From contig NZ_CAWUDI010000002.1 in assembly GCF_963920925.1 (NCBI RefSeq), positions 62,001 to 126,000 of the forward strand: a stretch of 64,000 bases of DNA, written 5' to 3'. Positions 42,901 to 51,563 of the stretch are shown here, piece after piece. This DNA comes from Rivularia sp963920925 (lineage in GTDB: Bacteria; Cyanobacteriota; Cyanobacteriia; Cyanobacteriales; Nostocaceae). How positions within the stretch are numbered: the stretch's first letter is position 1; each line of letters begins with the position of its first letter. The notes below the pieces were generated by a model that made no database searches, was not told the DNA's origin, and saw only the letters and a program-made list of their open reading frames with translations. Made by a program: the position numbers and the translations under genes.

Positions 42901-43423
42901 TTGGGATCTAGAAAGGTGCGTACAAAATCAATTATTCGATACTGAAAACTCAAAAACACCTCATAGTGACTCTGTGGAAGTAGTTGATTTTACCTCTGAT
43001 GGAAAACAGGTAAGGTCTGCTTCAGAAGACGGAACTCTTAAGTTTTGGAAAGTCGGAACTTGGGAGAATGAGAAAACTTTGACTGGGAATGTCAATTCGC
43101 TATTTACTTTTGGAGATAAGCAAAACCAAAAGATTACTGAACTCAAATTTGGCGATATTGAAGAAATTTTTCGCCGCATTGATAGCACTTTACCTTTTCT
43201 TCTTGCTACCAGTTCTGATAATAATCTTCAAATTTGGTCTTGGGGTGACGAAAATATTAAATTGTGGGATGCTTTGCTTGGAAAAGATATTGCCGCTTTC
43301 GCAGGAGAAAGTGAGATTAAATGTTGCGCGATCGCGCCAGATGGACAAACGATAGTTGTAGGGGAAGCATCGGGACGTTTACATTTTCTACGATTATGTT
43401 TGGAAAAACTTGAGTTGCTATAA
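39962..43423 (+). CDS. SMEK-NACHT-WD40 STAND protein, probable anti-phage defence
   Basis: A 1153-residue multidomain protein. Residues ~1-165 match the SMEK-type N-terminal domain seen in bacterial conflict proteins (VTEIKAATAMEQTDINKISE, then YPGIDLADETARVAFQITST). A STAND/NACHT NTPase follows: Walker A AEAGFGKT (222-229) and Walker B VIVIDALDEL (310-319), then winged-helix and helical parts to about 670. The C-terminus (about 680-1150) holds nine to ten WD40 repeats (blades ending IWNLKSG, IWDLNTG, VWSLQNG and so on), the likely sensor. STAND proteins with such layouts act in phage defence by nucleotide-driven oligomerisation. In the N-terminal domain, D68 and Q79-I-T resemble a nuclease-like D-(E/Q)xK arrangement, but no catalytic Lys is evident. 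A Uma2 gene follows. Confidence 0.85.
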   Translation: MKLEKTLQNIRDLMSLFVTEIKAATAMEQTDINKISENVTKSLLAQVYGYKNIKNLNDSEHKNYPGIDLADETARVAFQITSTPGIEKVKYTLRKFIEYKLYEKYDRLIIYVLTEKQNSYSAIEIKKIIQGKFKFDTKKDIWDYRNILTEVNKFPIEQAREVEKILEENFGKKRRQPEWEVIDNVENIINEYTQLFVGRCKETQALDNFLQENSSGVMLVTAEAGFGKTALLANWLKSRQENGCFIAYHFFSQRNDKTRSAKSAYQNLLRQIHKYYQIYHEQLPSELDELRASLYNILRERGAKEDKPLVIVIDALDELNEFEIPFSLPFTNPLPNNVFIIASARASEAEEPKYLEDWVEKSQKLYLKRLTKVALADWLKRMGEGELETFADDNHFVDQLHEITQGFPLYLSYLTDELSHAAKQGKDVRSILAETPQGFEKYIKQQFKHLARVEEIRKQQEVKELFALLSVALGILSEDDIQELTNLDTWDLEALPWQATRWFSIKKPFYSFAHPLLAREFQNLLGRQASSAKDKLLKYCSHWDKHQSCYALRHYPEHLRDGENWDDLYGLLHNFEFIQAKVNYPEIGVEALIKDYVLIDSGELSNFPDEKKQTIKTLQLIQGALRLSAHVLIKDTKQLAGQLLGRLLNFDLPEVQVLLEQISQTRIAWLRPLTASLTSPREPLIRTLSGHSSSVWSVAVTSDGQKLISGLQDGSVKIWNLKSGDLIRTITAHSDSVNTVVTSDDGLYIISGSYDQSIKIWDLNTGHLVRRLIDHHGSINAVVLTPDGSKIISASSDCSLKVWSLQNGEVLHTFIGHHASVQAVTIVNTNNKNLVVSGSYNDTPRVWNLETGKEEFSLGKSDMVWSTTAIPDRELVIFGSLDGTITIWNIKTRQKEYSFQGHTNSVRAISITSDGERIISVSEDKTLKIWKTGTWENEATINVHTGSVLAVAVTSDGTKIISASGSTIYNLLSNDYTIKIWDLERCVQNQLFDTENSKTPHSDSVEVVDFTSDGKQVRSASEDGTLKFWKVGTWENEKTLTGNVNSLFTFGDKQNQKITELKFGDIEEIFRRIDSTLPFLLATSSDNNLQIWSWGDENIKLWDALLGKDIAAFAGESEIKCCAIAPDGQTIVVGEASGRLHFLRLCLEKLELL

Positions 43424-43580
43424 CTGCAATAGTGACAGGTAGATTGTAAGCAATAATTGCCAGAATAATAATTAATACTTTACTTCTTAGATTTGGCGAT
43501 AAGGTAACATCTGGTATAAAAAATGCTGTTCTTTACAAAACTTTCCTATTGCTAAAATTCTCATATAACAGGAGAAAACC

Positions 43581-44255
43581 ATGACACCCGAAATTGCAAC
43601 TAAACCACCTTTATTTATTCCTCCTCTCGAAAGCGGTGATAAACTTACCCGTGCTGAATTTGAGCGTCGTTATGATGCTATGCCAAATTTGAAAAAAGCA
43701 GAATTAATTGAAGGAGTCGTTTACTTGGCATCACCTTTAAGAATTAAAAGTCATGGAGAACCACATGGTTTTATTATGACTTGGTTAGGAGTTTATAAAG
43801 CTGCAACACCTGGTGTTGGATTTGCCGATAATCCGACAGTAAGACTTGATGCTGACAATGAACCCCAACCGGATGCTTTGTTAAGAATTGAAAATGGTGG
43901 GCAGTCGCGTATTACTGAAGATGATTATCTTGAAGGTGCGCCGGAATTAATTGTAGAAATTGCTGCCAGTACCGCTTCTTACGATTTACATGAAAAACTG
44001 AAAGTTTATCGACGCAATCAAGTACAAGAATATTTAGTATGGCGAGTATACGACAATGCTTTTGATTGGTTTAAGCTTCAAGAAGGTAAGTATATTCAAT
44101 TAGAAGCTGATAGCGAAGGGATAATTTGTTCACAAGTTTTTCCCGGTTTATGGTTAGATAAATCAGCTTTATTAGAAAGAAATTTAGCTCAAGTTTTAGA
44201 AGTGTTACAGCAGGGATTAAGTACGGCAGAACATCAAAATTTTATTGGTTCGTAG
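43581..44255 (+). CDS. Uma2-family (DUF820) endonuclease-like protein
   Basis: A 224-residue protein of the Uma2/DUF820 family, which has a PD-(D/E)xK-type nuclease fold. Typical text is LTRAEFERRYDAMPNLKKAELIEG, then LDADNEPQPDALL and DDYLEGAPELIVEIAAST followed by DLHEKLKVYRRNQVQEYLVW. The Asp of QPDALL, the Glu of VEIAAS and the Lys of HEKLKVY are the expected active-site residues. GGAG sits 7-8 nt before the ATG. Uma2 proteins are very numerous in cyanobacteria and have no settled function. It follows the NACHT gene in the same direction after 157 bp, so a joint role is possible but unproven. Confidence 0.9.
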   Translation: MTPEIATKPPLFIPPLESGDKLTRAEFERRYDAMPNLKKAELIEGVVYLASPLRIKSHGEPHGFIMTWLGVYKAATPGVGFADNPTVRLDADNEPQPDALLRIENGGQSRITEDDYLEGAPELIVEIAASTASYDLHEKLKVYRRNQVQEYLVWRVYDNAFDWFKLQEGKYIQLEADSEGIICSQVFPGLWLDKSALLERNLAQVLEVLQQGLSTAEHQNFIGS

Positions 44256-44379
44256 TTTTGCTTTAGAATTAAAGATTTTCCATTTTTCACAAATCAATCA
44301 AATAAAGATGGTGCGTTACGGCATTATCAAATTAGTAACTTCTATTTCAAGAGATATCAGCCGTAACACACCCTACAAC

Positions 44380-46149
44380 TTAATTCATCATCTTGCCCAA
44401 ATTCTCTTTACGCCATTTGGCATCTGCTTTTCGATTGGTGGGTATTTCTAAAACCCGAATTCCTTTACTAGGTAATGGATTTAATTTATTAATCAACTCT
44501 TGCCAAGAAGTAATTAATTCGTGTTCAACACCGTAAGTTTTACAAAGTTGAGCAAAGTCTATATTTTGTGGAGTTGCAAATAATTCTTCAAATGGTGGTT
44601 CAAATTCCGATATTGGCAGCATTTCAAAGATTCCGCCGCCGTTATTGTTAATTAATACTATTGTTAAATGTCCGATAAGTTTATTTCTAGTTAAAAAGCC
44701 GTTAGTATCGTGAAGTAAAGCTAAGTCACCCGTTAACATGACGCTGCTTTGTTGACGATGAGCTATTCCCAAAACAGTTGATAAAGTTCCATCGATACCG
44801 TTTGCACCACGGTTGAAAAATGGTTTGATGCCTAAATTATTGGGTTTCCAGAAAAATTCTACATCGCGCACCGGCATACTATTCGATATAAATAAAGGCG
44901 TTTGAGGTGGTAAAACTTGAGAAAGCAACCAAGCGGCTTTACCTTCAAATAACTCCGTCTTTTCTGCCAAAGTTTTATCTATTTTTTCTCTTACCCGCGC
45001 TTCCAAATCTACCCAAATTTGAAGATAAGAATTTATAAATTCATCATCTCCTTGTCCCCTTGTCTCCTTGTCCCCTTGTCTCTCGATCTCCTCCACATTC
45101 ATCCGTAAATGAACCACCCTTCCGTGCAAAGCATCAATATTTTGATTCGATGGTTCAATTATCCAGCGCAAAGGATTTTTATCGCTCAACCATTGTCGTA
45201 ATACTTTACTGGTAGGGATTTCGCCGATTTGAATTACTACTTCTGGAGTTAACTTGGTTGCTGAATCCTGATTTCTTAAAATTAAATCGTAGGTAGAAAT
45301 AATGTAAGGATTGAGTGAAGCATGATTTCTAACTGGTGATAATCCCTCTGCTAAAACTGGAAAATTTAACTTTTGAGCAAGTTTGGCGATCGCACTACAA
45401 TACTCTTGCGGTTGTTGCGGCTGAGAAACTCCAGCAATGATAATTCCTCGTTGCGTTTCCAGCCATTTTTGAGGAATTGATATTTGCTTGGGAGTTATCA
45501 TTCGTTGATATTTATTCGTTACTGCGGCGAAAAATTCTTCTGAGTTAAAGTTTGACTGCAATAATTTTAAAGATGCTGCATTAACATCACTTTCATCTTT
45601 AATTGGTGGAAGGGGGTCGCGAAACGGTATATTTAAGTGTACAGCACCAGAAACGGGATAAAGTGTTTGTTCAAATCCGTATATCGTCGTTTGGCGTAAA
45701 TAAGCTAGCATTTCCATACTTATACAAGGTAATGCTAACTCTGTTTGCCAGTTAGGATAATTACCAAATAGTTTCAATTGGTCTATAGTTTGCCCGGAGT
45801 GGCAATCACGCAATTCTGGAGGTCTATCGGCAGTTAATAATAATAAAGGTACGCGACTGAAATTAGCTTCCACAACTGCGGAATAAAAATTTGCTCCAGC
45901 GGTTCCGGAAGTACAGACAACAGCAACAGGTAATCCCGTAGCTTTCGCTCTACCCAAAGCAAAAAAAGCAGCCGAACGTTCATCGAGAATCGGAACAACT
46001 TCTATATCCGGAGATTGAGCAAAAGCAACTGTCAGAGGAGTCGAACGAGAACCCGGACAAATCGCAACACAACTTAAACCCAATCGTTGAAGCGTTTCGG
46101 TAAATATAGAAGCCCAAAGTTCGTTAACATTTCTAAATCCAATCGTCAT
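44380..46149 (-). CDS. menD: 2-succinyl-5-enolpyruvyl-6-hydroxy-3-cyclohexene-1-carboxylate synthase
   Basis: MenD is the thiamine-diphosphate-dependent enzyme of phylloquinone/menaquinone synthesis. The N-terminal PYR domain has ICPGSRSTPLTVAFA; the ThDP/Mg site is LTGDLALLHDTNGFLTRNKL with VLINNNGGGIFEMLPI. The 589-residue protein carries an unusual insert at about residues 352-371 (ERQGDKETRGQGDDEF) encoded by CCTTGTCC-type octamer repeats. The insert lies in the middle domain and keeps the frame, so activity is probably retained. The gene is co-oriented with menB 4.8 kb away. Confidence 0.96.
   Translation of the reverse strand: MTIGFRNVNELWASIFTETLQRLGLSCVAICPGSRSTPLTVAFAQSPDIEVVPILDERSAAFFALGRAKATGLPVAVVCTSGTAGANFYSAVVEANFSRVPLLLLTADRPPELRDCHSGQTIDQLKLFGNYPNWQTELALPCISMEMLAYLRQTTIYGFEQTLYPVSGAVHLNIPFRDPLPPIKDESDVNAASLKLLQSNFNSEEFFAAVTNKYQRMITPKQISIPQKWLETQRGIIIAGVSQPQQPQEYCSAIAKLAQKLNFPVLAEGLSPVRNHASLNPYIISTYDLILRNQDSATKLTPEVVIQIGEIPTSKVLRQWLSDKNPLRWIIEPSNQNIDALHGRVVHLRMNVEEIERQGDKETRGQGDDEFINSYLQIWVDLEARVREKIDKTLAEKTELFEGKAAWLLSQVLPPQTPLFISNSMPVRDVEFFWKPNNLGIKPFFNRGANGIDGTLSTVLGIAHRQQSSVMLTGDLALLHDTNGFLTRNKLIGHLTIVLINNNGGGIFEMLPISEFEPPFEELFATPQNIDFAQLCKTYGVEHELITSWQELINKLNPLPSKGIRVLEIPTNRKADAKWRKENLGKMMN
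45041..45095. repeat. Octamer tandem repeat inside menD
   Basis: Four copies of CCTTGTC(C/T) (period 8) plus flanking CTCGATCTCC text. The reverse complement GGACAAGG is the GGGGACAA repeat that fills many spacers in this window. It encodes the charged insert QGDKETRGQGDDE. Confidence 0.9.
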
Positions 46150-46272
46150 GAAAAATAAGGTTAAAGGTTAAAGGTTAAAGGTTAAAGGTCAAAGGTTAAA
46201 ATTATTTTCTCTCTACCTTGTCTCCCCATCCCCCCATCCCCCAATCTCCCCATCCCCCAATCTTCTCATCTT
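46150..46272. repeat. AAAGGTT and CCCCATCC tandem repeats between menD and folB
   Basis: About six copies of TTAAAGG (46150-46198) followed by CCATCCCCC/CCCAATCTC units. This divergent spacer has little unique sequence, so the promoters of menD and folB must be within or overlap the repeats. Confidence 0.8.
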
Positions 46273-46632
46273 ATGGACTGCATTTACTTAACAGGAATTC
46301 GCGCTTACGGTTACACTGGCTATCTAAAAGAAGAACAAGTACTAGGACAATGGTTTGAGGTAGATGTAAAGTTATGGCTGGATTTAAGTATATCTGCCGA
46401 AACTGACGCGATTAAAGATACTATCGATTACCGCAGCATTATTAGTTTAGTACAAGATTTAGTCAAAACCTCGAAGTTTGCTTTAGTCGAACGTCTTGCT
46501 GGTAGTATTGCAGATTCTATTTTGCAGTCTGCCACAACGGTAAAGCAAGTTCAAGTCATTTTAAGTAAGCCTGCTGCACCGATTCCAGATTTTGGCGGCA
46601 AAATTACTATTGAACTTATTAGAAGCAAATAG
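46273..46632 (+). CDS. folB: Dihydroneopterin aldolase
   Basis: A 119-residue FolB, which converts 7,8-dihydroneopterin to 6-hydroxymethyldihydropterin and glycolaldehyde in folate synthesis. Motifs: IRAYGYTGYLKEEQVLGQWFEVDV (pterin-binding region with the catalytic Glu/Tyr), DTIDYRSIISLVQDLV, ALVERLAGSIADSIL and the C-terminal VQVILSKPAAPIPDFGGKITIEL with the catalytic Lys. Starts directly after tandem repeats. Confidence 0.95.
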   Translation: MDCIYLTGIRAYGYTGYLKEEQVLGQWFEVDVKLWLDLSISAETDAIKDTIDYRSIISLVQDLVKTSKFALVERLAGSIADSILQSATTVKQVQVILSKPAAPIPDFGGKITIELIRSK

Positions 46633-47841
46633 TTACATACAAAAACTCTGCATGAAATAAAGTTCGATTAGTTTTGACGAGCGTGGAATAACCTATCGTC
46701 ACAATAGAACAGTGACTATCGATTATTTTATCTTTAGCCTCATACCTGAGTCAGACGAAAAAGTCTGCTGCTTAATTACTTATTTTTATTTTTATGCCTT
46801 ATTGCATATTTTCTTTAGGAGAGATATTGCCTATTCTTAAAGAAGCGATTGTTTTTTCTCTCGTCTAACGTAATAAAACTTAAAGCTATATCTATTTCTA
46901 GTTTAACTATTGATATGGGCTTAATTTGTAGAAGCAATAGATAGAAACTAATCCATGAAAAAGCATAAATTTAGTTTATTTTCTGCAAAAGCGATTGGTA
47001 TCTGAAAAGACAGTTCGCATTTTTTATTTTAAGCAGGATTTGAAATTTTATGTCTTGTGACTTTAATATACAAGCTTGTATGTATTAAATATCGTGCTTT
47101 TTAGTCGATCTCGATATTTGATTGTCGGCAATACAAAACCATTCAATCTATACAAACTTCTTTCAAAGCAAGTTTGACTCATAATTATGCACAACTACTT
47201 AAATAGTATTATTTTTTGCTTTGGTTAAGTAAAAACCACAATTATTCCTATTTTCAATCCAAACGATAATAAATAATAGTTGAGAAATGTTATTATTTAT
47301 TTAATACAAATGGTTTTGTAATTTATTAATAATTGGCTATAATAAATTTTGAATTCAAGTTGTAAAAAAATAAAATAAATGTCAAGCATAGCAATAAGAG
47401 TAGTCGAGCAGAAACCATCATAAATTTAGTAGACACAATTGTGAGCTAAGAACAATGTGGCTTTGAATATTGATTAGGATCAAGATATTTAAATTTACAT
47501 TAAGTAGGCATTCAAGATGAACAGTCTGAAAATCTTAATTATTATAAATGGAAAAAATCGGAATTTTTCTATTATAAAAAGTTTACCAAAATTTTTATAA
47601 TAGCGTTCTGAAAGTCATGAATTCAATTGAAGAGTTAATTACAAAGTTTGTAAAAAGTATTCAAAGTTTAATATTGATTGATATTTGCTTGACAAGAGAA
47701 AATAGTACACAAATAACAGATATTATTCAAAATTATTATTATATATAGGTAATCTATTTTACAAATAATGTGGAAAATACAAAAATTTTTAACAAACATT
47801 TCACTCAGTTTTTCAACTTTTTTACAAGAAGAGACCTACAT
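46633..47841. other. 1.2-kb AT-rich region without a recognised gene
   Basis: No protein-like frame, tRNA or tandem repeat is visible. CAGACGAAAAAGTCTG (46752-46767) is a small hairpin. The long unique leader before the diguanylate cyclase could hide a small RNA or a long 5' UTR, but nothing specific supports one. A GTG start at 47770 for the next gene is considered less likely than the ATG at 47842. Confidence 0.5.
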
Positions 47842-48786
47842 ATGGCTATCAAAATGCCTACCTACGAACACCAAACACTTAAAGAGTTACAACAAAAACC
47901 ACAACAGTTAGGTGTAATAATCAACAGTATGGGTTGTGGAGTAATTGTTACAGATGTAAATACCTGTATCAGAACTATTAATCCGGTTGCAGAGTCACTA
48001 ACTGGTTGGCAGGAAAAAGAGGCTGTTGGTAAAGAATTATTGGAGGTTTTTCAGTTGAAAGATGCCGATACAGAAGAAGAAATTGAGAATTTAGCTGCAC
48101 GGGTAATAAAAACAGGTGAGATTCTGAATTTACCAGAAAACCGTAAATTAGTTGCAAAAGATACAAGCGAAATATATATCGGAGATACTGTCTCACCCCT
48201 GCGTGGTGAAGATGGGGAAATATTAGGTGCAGTGTTGGTGTTTCAGGATATAAGCCAACGTAAAAAGGCAGAAGCTGAACTTAAACGCAATGCTTTTTAT
48301 GATTCCATAACAGGATTACCCAATCGGGTTTTGTTCATAGATAGACTTAAACAGACTTTTGAACATAGTAAGCGAAGAAAGAATTATTGCTTTAGCGTTT
48401 TTTTCCTGGATTTAGATGGTTTTAAGGGAATTAACGATAGATTTGGGCATGGGATGGGAGATAAATTGTTAGTTGATATAAGCCAACGTTTAAAGTCTAG
48501 TTTGCGTGGCGGCGATACTGTAGCTAGATTTGGTGGCGATGAATTTGCCATTCTCCTAGAAGATATTAAAGATGTTAAGGAGGCTAAAAATGTTGCTCAA
48601 CGCATTCAAGAGAGCTTAGAAACACCATTTGATATTAACCAGCGTAAGATATTAATCACAGCTAGTATTGGTATTGCTTTAAGCAGCGCAAGTCACCAAG
48701 AACCCTTAAATTTGCTAGATGATGCTGACAGAGCAATGTACCAAGCTAAAGAGAAAGGAAAAGCTCGGTATGTAATATCTAACTAA
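47842..48786 (+). CDS. PAS-GGDEF diguanylate cyclase
   Basis: From the ATG at 47842 (preceded by AGAAGAGA) the protein has about 314 residues. The PAS sensor domain (VIINSMGCGVIVTDVNTCIR... SPLRGEDGEILGAVLVFQDIS) is followed by a GGDEF domain with the intact catalytic motif ARFGGDEFAILL. The RGGD five residues upstream is an intact I-site (RxxD), which predicts product inhibition by c-di-GMP. No EAL domain is fused. It should synthesise c-di-GMP in response to a small-molecule or redox signal bound by PAS. Confidence 0.93.
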   Translation: MAIKMPTYEHQTLKELQQKPQQLGVIINSMGCGVIVTDVNTCIRTINPVAESLTGWQEKEAVGKELLEVFQLKDADTEEEIENLAARVIKTGEILNLPENRKLVAKDTSEIYIGDTVSPLRGEDGEILGAVLVFQDISQRKKAEAELKRNAFYDSITGLPNRVLFIDRLKQTFEHSKRRKNYCFSVFFLDLDGFKGINDRFGHGMGDKLLVDISQRLKSSLRGGDTVARFGGDEFAILLEDIKDVKEAKNVAQRIQESLETPFDINQRKILITASIGIALSSASHQEPLNLLDDADRAMYQAKEKGKARYVISN

Positions 48787-49209
48787 GAAGCGTAATTGAG
48801 GTTAAAGGGCTGAAAGCGGCTTTTAGCCTTATGTCTATTGAAACTTATATTTATTTTATTTAGGCAACACGCTGCATAAAGCGGCAGGGAGCAATCTGCA
48901 TAAACATACAAAGGATGCAACCACTTAACATATATATTAAAATGTAGTGTTCCAGACGTTGAGATCCCCCCAACCCCCCGATAAATTGGGGGGCTTTGCG
49001 TAGGTGTTTAACTTATTCTAATTATTCTAATTTTTTATTCTACCTGGCGATTTTGAGCAAAAAAGCTATAATGTCGATATTTAAAATTGCATATAAAGTT
49101 TAAAAACATTAAAAAATACAAAGAAATATTAAGCAGCATACTGGCATCACGAAAATAATTGATGACAAAAAATGTGGTGTTAATTAAACTGTTGTTTGAC
49201 TAATAATCA
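48787..49209. other. Intergenic region with MITE-like fragment
   Basis: AT-rich spacer containing the partial MITE-like sequence at 48949-49006. The last 200 bp before the binding-protein gene are unique and likely hold its promoter. Confidence 0.5.
48949..49006 (-). repeat. MITE-like element, partial copy
   Basis: Contains TTCCAGACGTTGAGATCCCC, CCAACCCCCC, an A/T loop and GGGGGGCTTTGCGTAGG. In reverse complement it matches the middle of the 55475-55561 element (CGCAAAGCCCCCC, AAGGGGGGTTGGGGGGATCT, AACGTTTGGAATGCC). Confidence 0.75.
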
Positions 49210-50520
49210 ATGTTGGATGTACAAGTGGTAAAAAAAATCAGAAAAGTATTGCAAAAACTCAAGTTTAGAGTTGTTGTGATATTTCTTATTGTTATGTTTG
49301 GCGTGGCTTTTTTTTCGGTAAAGCCAGCACAAACGCAGCAGCCGGTAACGTTAAATTTATTGATGACAGCACCCGATGCTGAACCTTGGAAACAAGGGAT
49401 AATCAAAGACTTTGAAACGAAAAATCCCGGTATTAAAATCAATATTGTTGAAGGTCCGAATGCTACCGATTTATTAGAAAATTTGTATACTTCTGCCTTT
49501 ATTTTGGGCGATTCTCCTTACGACTTGATCAATATGGATGTCGTTTGGACACCCAAATTTGCTGCGGCTAATTGGCTGTTAGATTTGACGGATAAAATTA
49601 CCGAAGCAGAGTTAGCAGCATTTTCCGAAAAAGATGTAGAAGGGCGACGCTATAAAGGTAAACTATACGCAATTCCCATGCGCAGCGATGTGGGAATGCT
49701 TTATTATCGGGAAGATTTGCTTAAAGAAGCTGGGTTTAATCCTCCAGAAAGTTTTGATGATTTAATTAAAATTTCCCAGGCTTTAAAAGATGAAAACAAG
49801 GGTAGATGGGGTTATGTTTGGCAGGGTAAGCAATACGAAGGATTAGCAGCAATGTTTGTGGAAATCCTCGAAGGTTTTGGTGGTTATTGGGTTAACCCCG
49901 AAACTTTAGAAGTAGGATTAGATCGTCCACAAACAGTCGAAGCAATTGAATTTCTCAAAAATACGATTCAAATTGGAATTTCTCCTCCTGGAGTAACTAC
50001 ATATCAAGAAGAAGAAACCAGGCAGATTTTTCAAAATGAGAATTCAGTTTTCTTAAGAAATTGGCCTTACGTTTGGCCTCTTGCAAACAAAGAATCTTCA
50101 CCCATTGACGGTAAAATTGCGATCAAACCAATGGTGCATACCAAAAATGGAAGTAGTGGCGCTTGTTTGGGAGGTTGGGCTTTAGGAATATCCAAATCTA
50201 CCAAACATCCCGAAGAAGCTTGGAAAGCAATTAAATATTTTACTTCCGAAGAAGCACAGCGAAAATTTGTCTTACAAGCCGGATTTGTACCAAGTCGGCG
50301 ATCGCTATTTCTCGATCCGCAAATTGTTGCCAAATATCCCCACTATCCTCAATTGTTAAAAGTCGTAGATAAAGCAGTATTGCGTCCCCCCATCGCTCAA
50401 TACGCTCAAGCATCCGATATTTTGCAACGCTATCTTTCCGCTGCATTAACTAATAGAATCACACCCGAAGCCGCGATGAAGAATGCAGCATCCGAGACTC
50501 GTCAGCTTTTAAGGAGATAG
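49210..50520 (+). CDS. ABC transporter extracellular solute-binding protein (family 1, sugar type)
   Basis: A 436-residue family 1 binding protein with an N-terminal membrane/signal segment (VVVIFLIVMFGVAFFSV before KPAQTQQPVTLNLLM) and the typical solute-binding body: KQGIIKDFETKNPGIKINIVEG, DLINMDVVWTPKFAAANWLLDL and KPMVHTKNGSSGACLGGWALGIS. It captures sugar or polyol ligands (maltose, trehalose, sucrose and glucosylglycerol are all possible) in the periplasm. Two permease genes and an ATPase gene follow in the same direction, forming a full importer. Confidence 0.93.
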   Translation: MLDVQVVKKIRKVLQKLKFRVVVIFLIVMFGVAFFSVKPAQTQQPVTLNLLMTAPDAEPWKQGIIKDFETKNPGIKINIVEGPNATDLLENLYTSAFILGDSPYDLINMDVVWTPKFAAANWLLDLTDKITEAELAAFSEKDVEGRRYKGKLYAIPMRSDVGMLYYREDLLKEAGFNPPESFDDLIKISQALKDENKGRWGYVWQGKQYEGLAAMFVEILEGFGGYWVNPETLEVGLDRPQTVEAIEFLKNTIQIGISPPGVTTYQEEETRQIFQNENSVFLRNWPYVWPLANKESSPIDGKIAIKPMVHTKNGSSGACLGGWALGISKSTKHPEEAWKAIKYFTSEEAQRKFVLQAGFVPSRRSLFLDPQIVAKYPHYPQLLKVVDKAVLRPPIAQYAQASDILQRYLSAALTNRITPEAAMKNAASETRQLLRR

Positions 50521-50662
50521 GGTGAGGGGGAGATGGGGAGATGGGGGGACTATTATTTATAAATTTAAGACTTAAAACTTATAATAACCAATTCCCAATT
50601 CCCAATTCCCAATGTCCAATTCCTAACAACTAACAACTAACAACTAACCACTAACAACTAAT
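50521..50662. repeat. Tandem repeats (GGGGAGAT, CCCAATTC, AACTAACA)
   Basis: Spacer inside the transporter operon, consisting of GGGGAGATGG, CCAATTCCCAATT and CTAACAACTAACAA units, with unique sequence only near the next start. Confidence 0.8.
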
Positions 50663-51550
50663 ATGGAAACAATTCGGAGTAGAGAACAAAAAACGGCTTT
50701 AATTTTGTTAATCCCAGCGATGCTGTTGCTGTTGTTGGTGTTTGGCTATCCGATCGTTCGGGCTTTTTGGTTAAGTTTGTTTACGAAAAATTTAGGAACG
50801 CAATTACAACCTGTTTTTTCGGGCTTGGATAATTACGGAAGAATGATGGGTGATGGGCGGTTTTGGCAAAGCTTTCTGGTAACAACTATCTTTACTAGCG
50901 CATCGGTAATTTCAGAATTACTGTTGGGTTTAATCGTAGCTTTGGTATTGAATCAGCAATTCTTCGGACGTGGCTTGGTACGAACTACTGCGATTTTACC
51001 TTGGGCTTTACCTACTGCTTTAATTGGTTTGGCTTGGGCTTGGATTTTTAACGATCAATACGGTGTCGCAAACGATATTTTGCAGCGGTTAGGTTTTATT
51101 CAAGATGGTATTAACTGGTTAGGAAATCCAACTTTAGCAATGATTGCGGTTGTGGTTGCCGACGTATGGAAAACCACGCCTTTTATCAGTATTTTGCTGT
51201 TGGCTGGTTTACAATCCATATCCGCCGATTTGTATGAAGCGCACTCTATTGATGGGGCCTCACCTTGGCAAAGTTTCACTCAAATAACCCTGCCACTTTT
51301 GATACCACAAATATTAATAGCCGTTTTATTTCGCTTTGCCCAAGCATTCGGAATCTTCGATTTAATTTCGGTAATGACGGGTGGTGGCCCCGGAGGAGCG
51401 ACAGAAGTAGTATCGCTCTACATTTACTCCACCATCATGCGCTATTTAGATTTTGGTTACGGTGCAGCATTAGTTGTAGTAACTTTTATGTTGCTAATTT
51501 TTGCAGTGGCGATCGCAAATTTACTACTCCGCGTATCTCGCGCTAGTTAG
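50663..51550 (+). CDS. ABC transporter permease (MalF/UgpA-like)
   Basis: A 295-residue inner-membrane permease with six transmembrane helices. The EAA loop that contacts the ATPase is EAHSIDGASPWQSFTQITLPLLIPQI, and the start METIRSREQKTALILLIPAM is typical of the sugar-uptake 1 family. It is the first of two permease subunits. The next gene starts 13 bp after its stop, so they are co-transcribed. Confidence 0.94.
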   Translation: METIRSREQKTALILLIPAMLLLLLVFGYPIVRAFWLSLFTKNLGTQLQPVFSGLDNYGRMMGDGRFWQSFLVTTIFTSASVISELLLGLIVALVLNQQFFGRGLVRTTAILPWALPTALIGLAWAWIFNDQYGVANDILQRLGFIQDGINWLGNPTLAMIAVVVADVWKTTPFISILLLAGLQSISADLYEAHSIDGASPWQSFTQITLPLLIPQILIAVLFRFAQAFGIFDLISVMTGGGPGGATEVVSLYIYSTIMRYLDFGYGAALVVVTFMLLIFAVAIANLLLRVSRAS

Positions 51551-51563
51551 TTGTTAGCTGTTA

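Noticed and set aside
46633..47769. Possible small RNA or tRNA in the 1.1-kb gap
   Set aside because: No cloverleaf, T-loop GTTCGA consensus or strong terminator was found; only a 5-bp hairpin is present.
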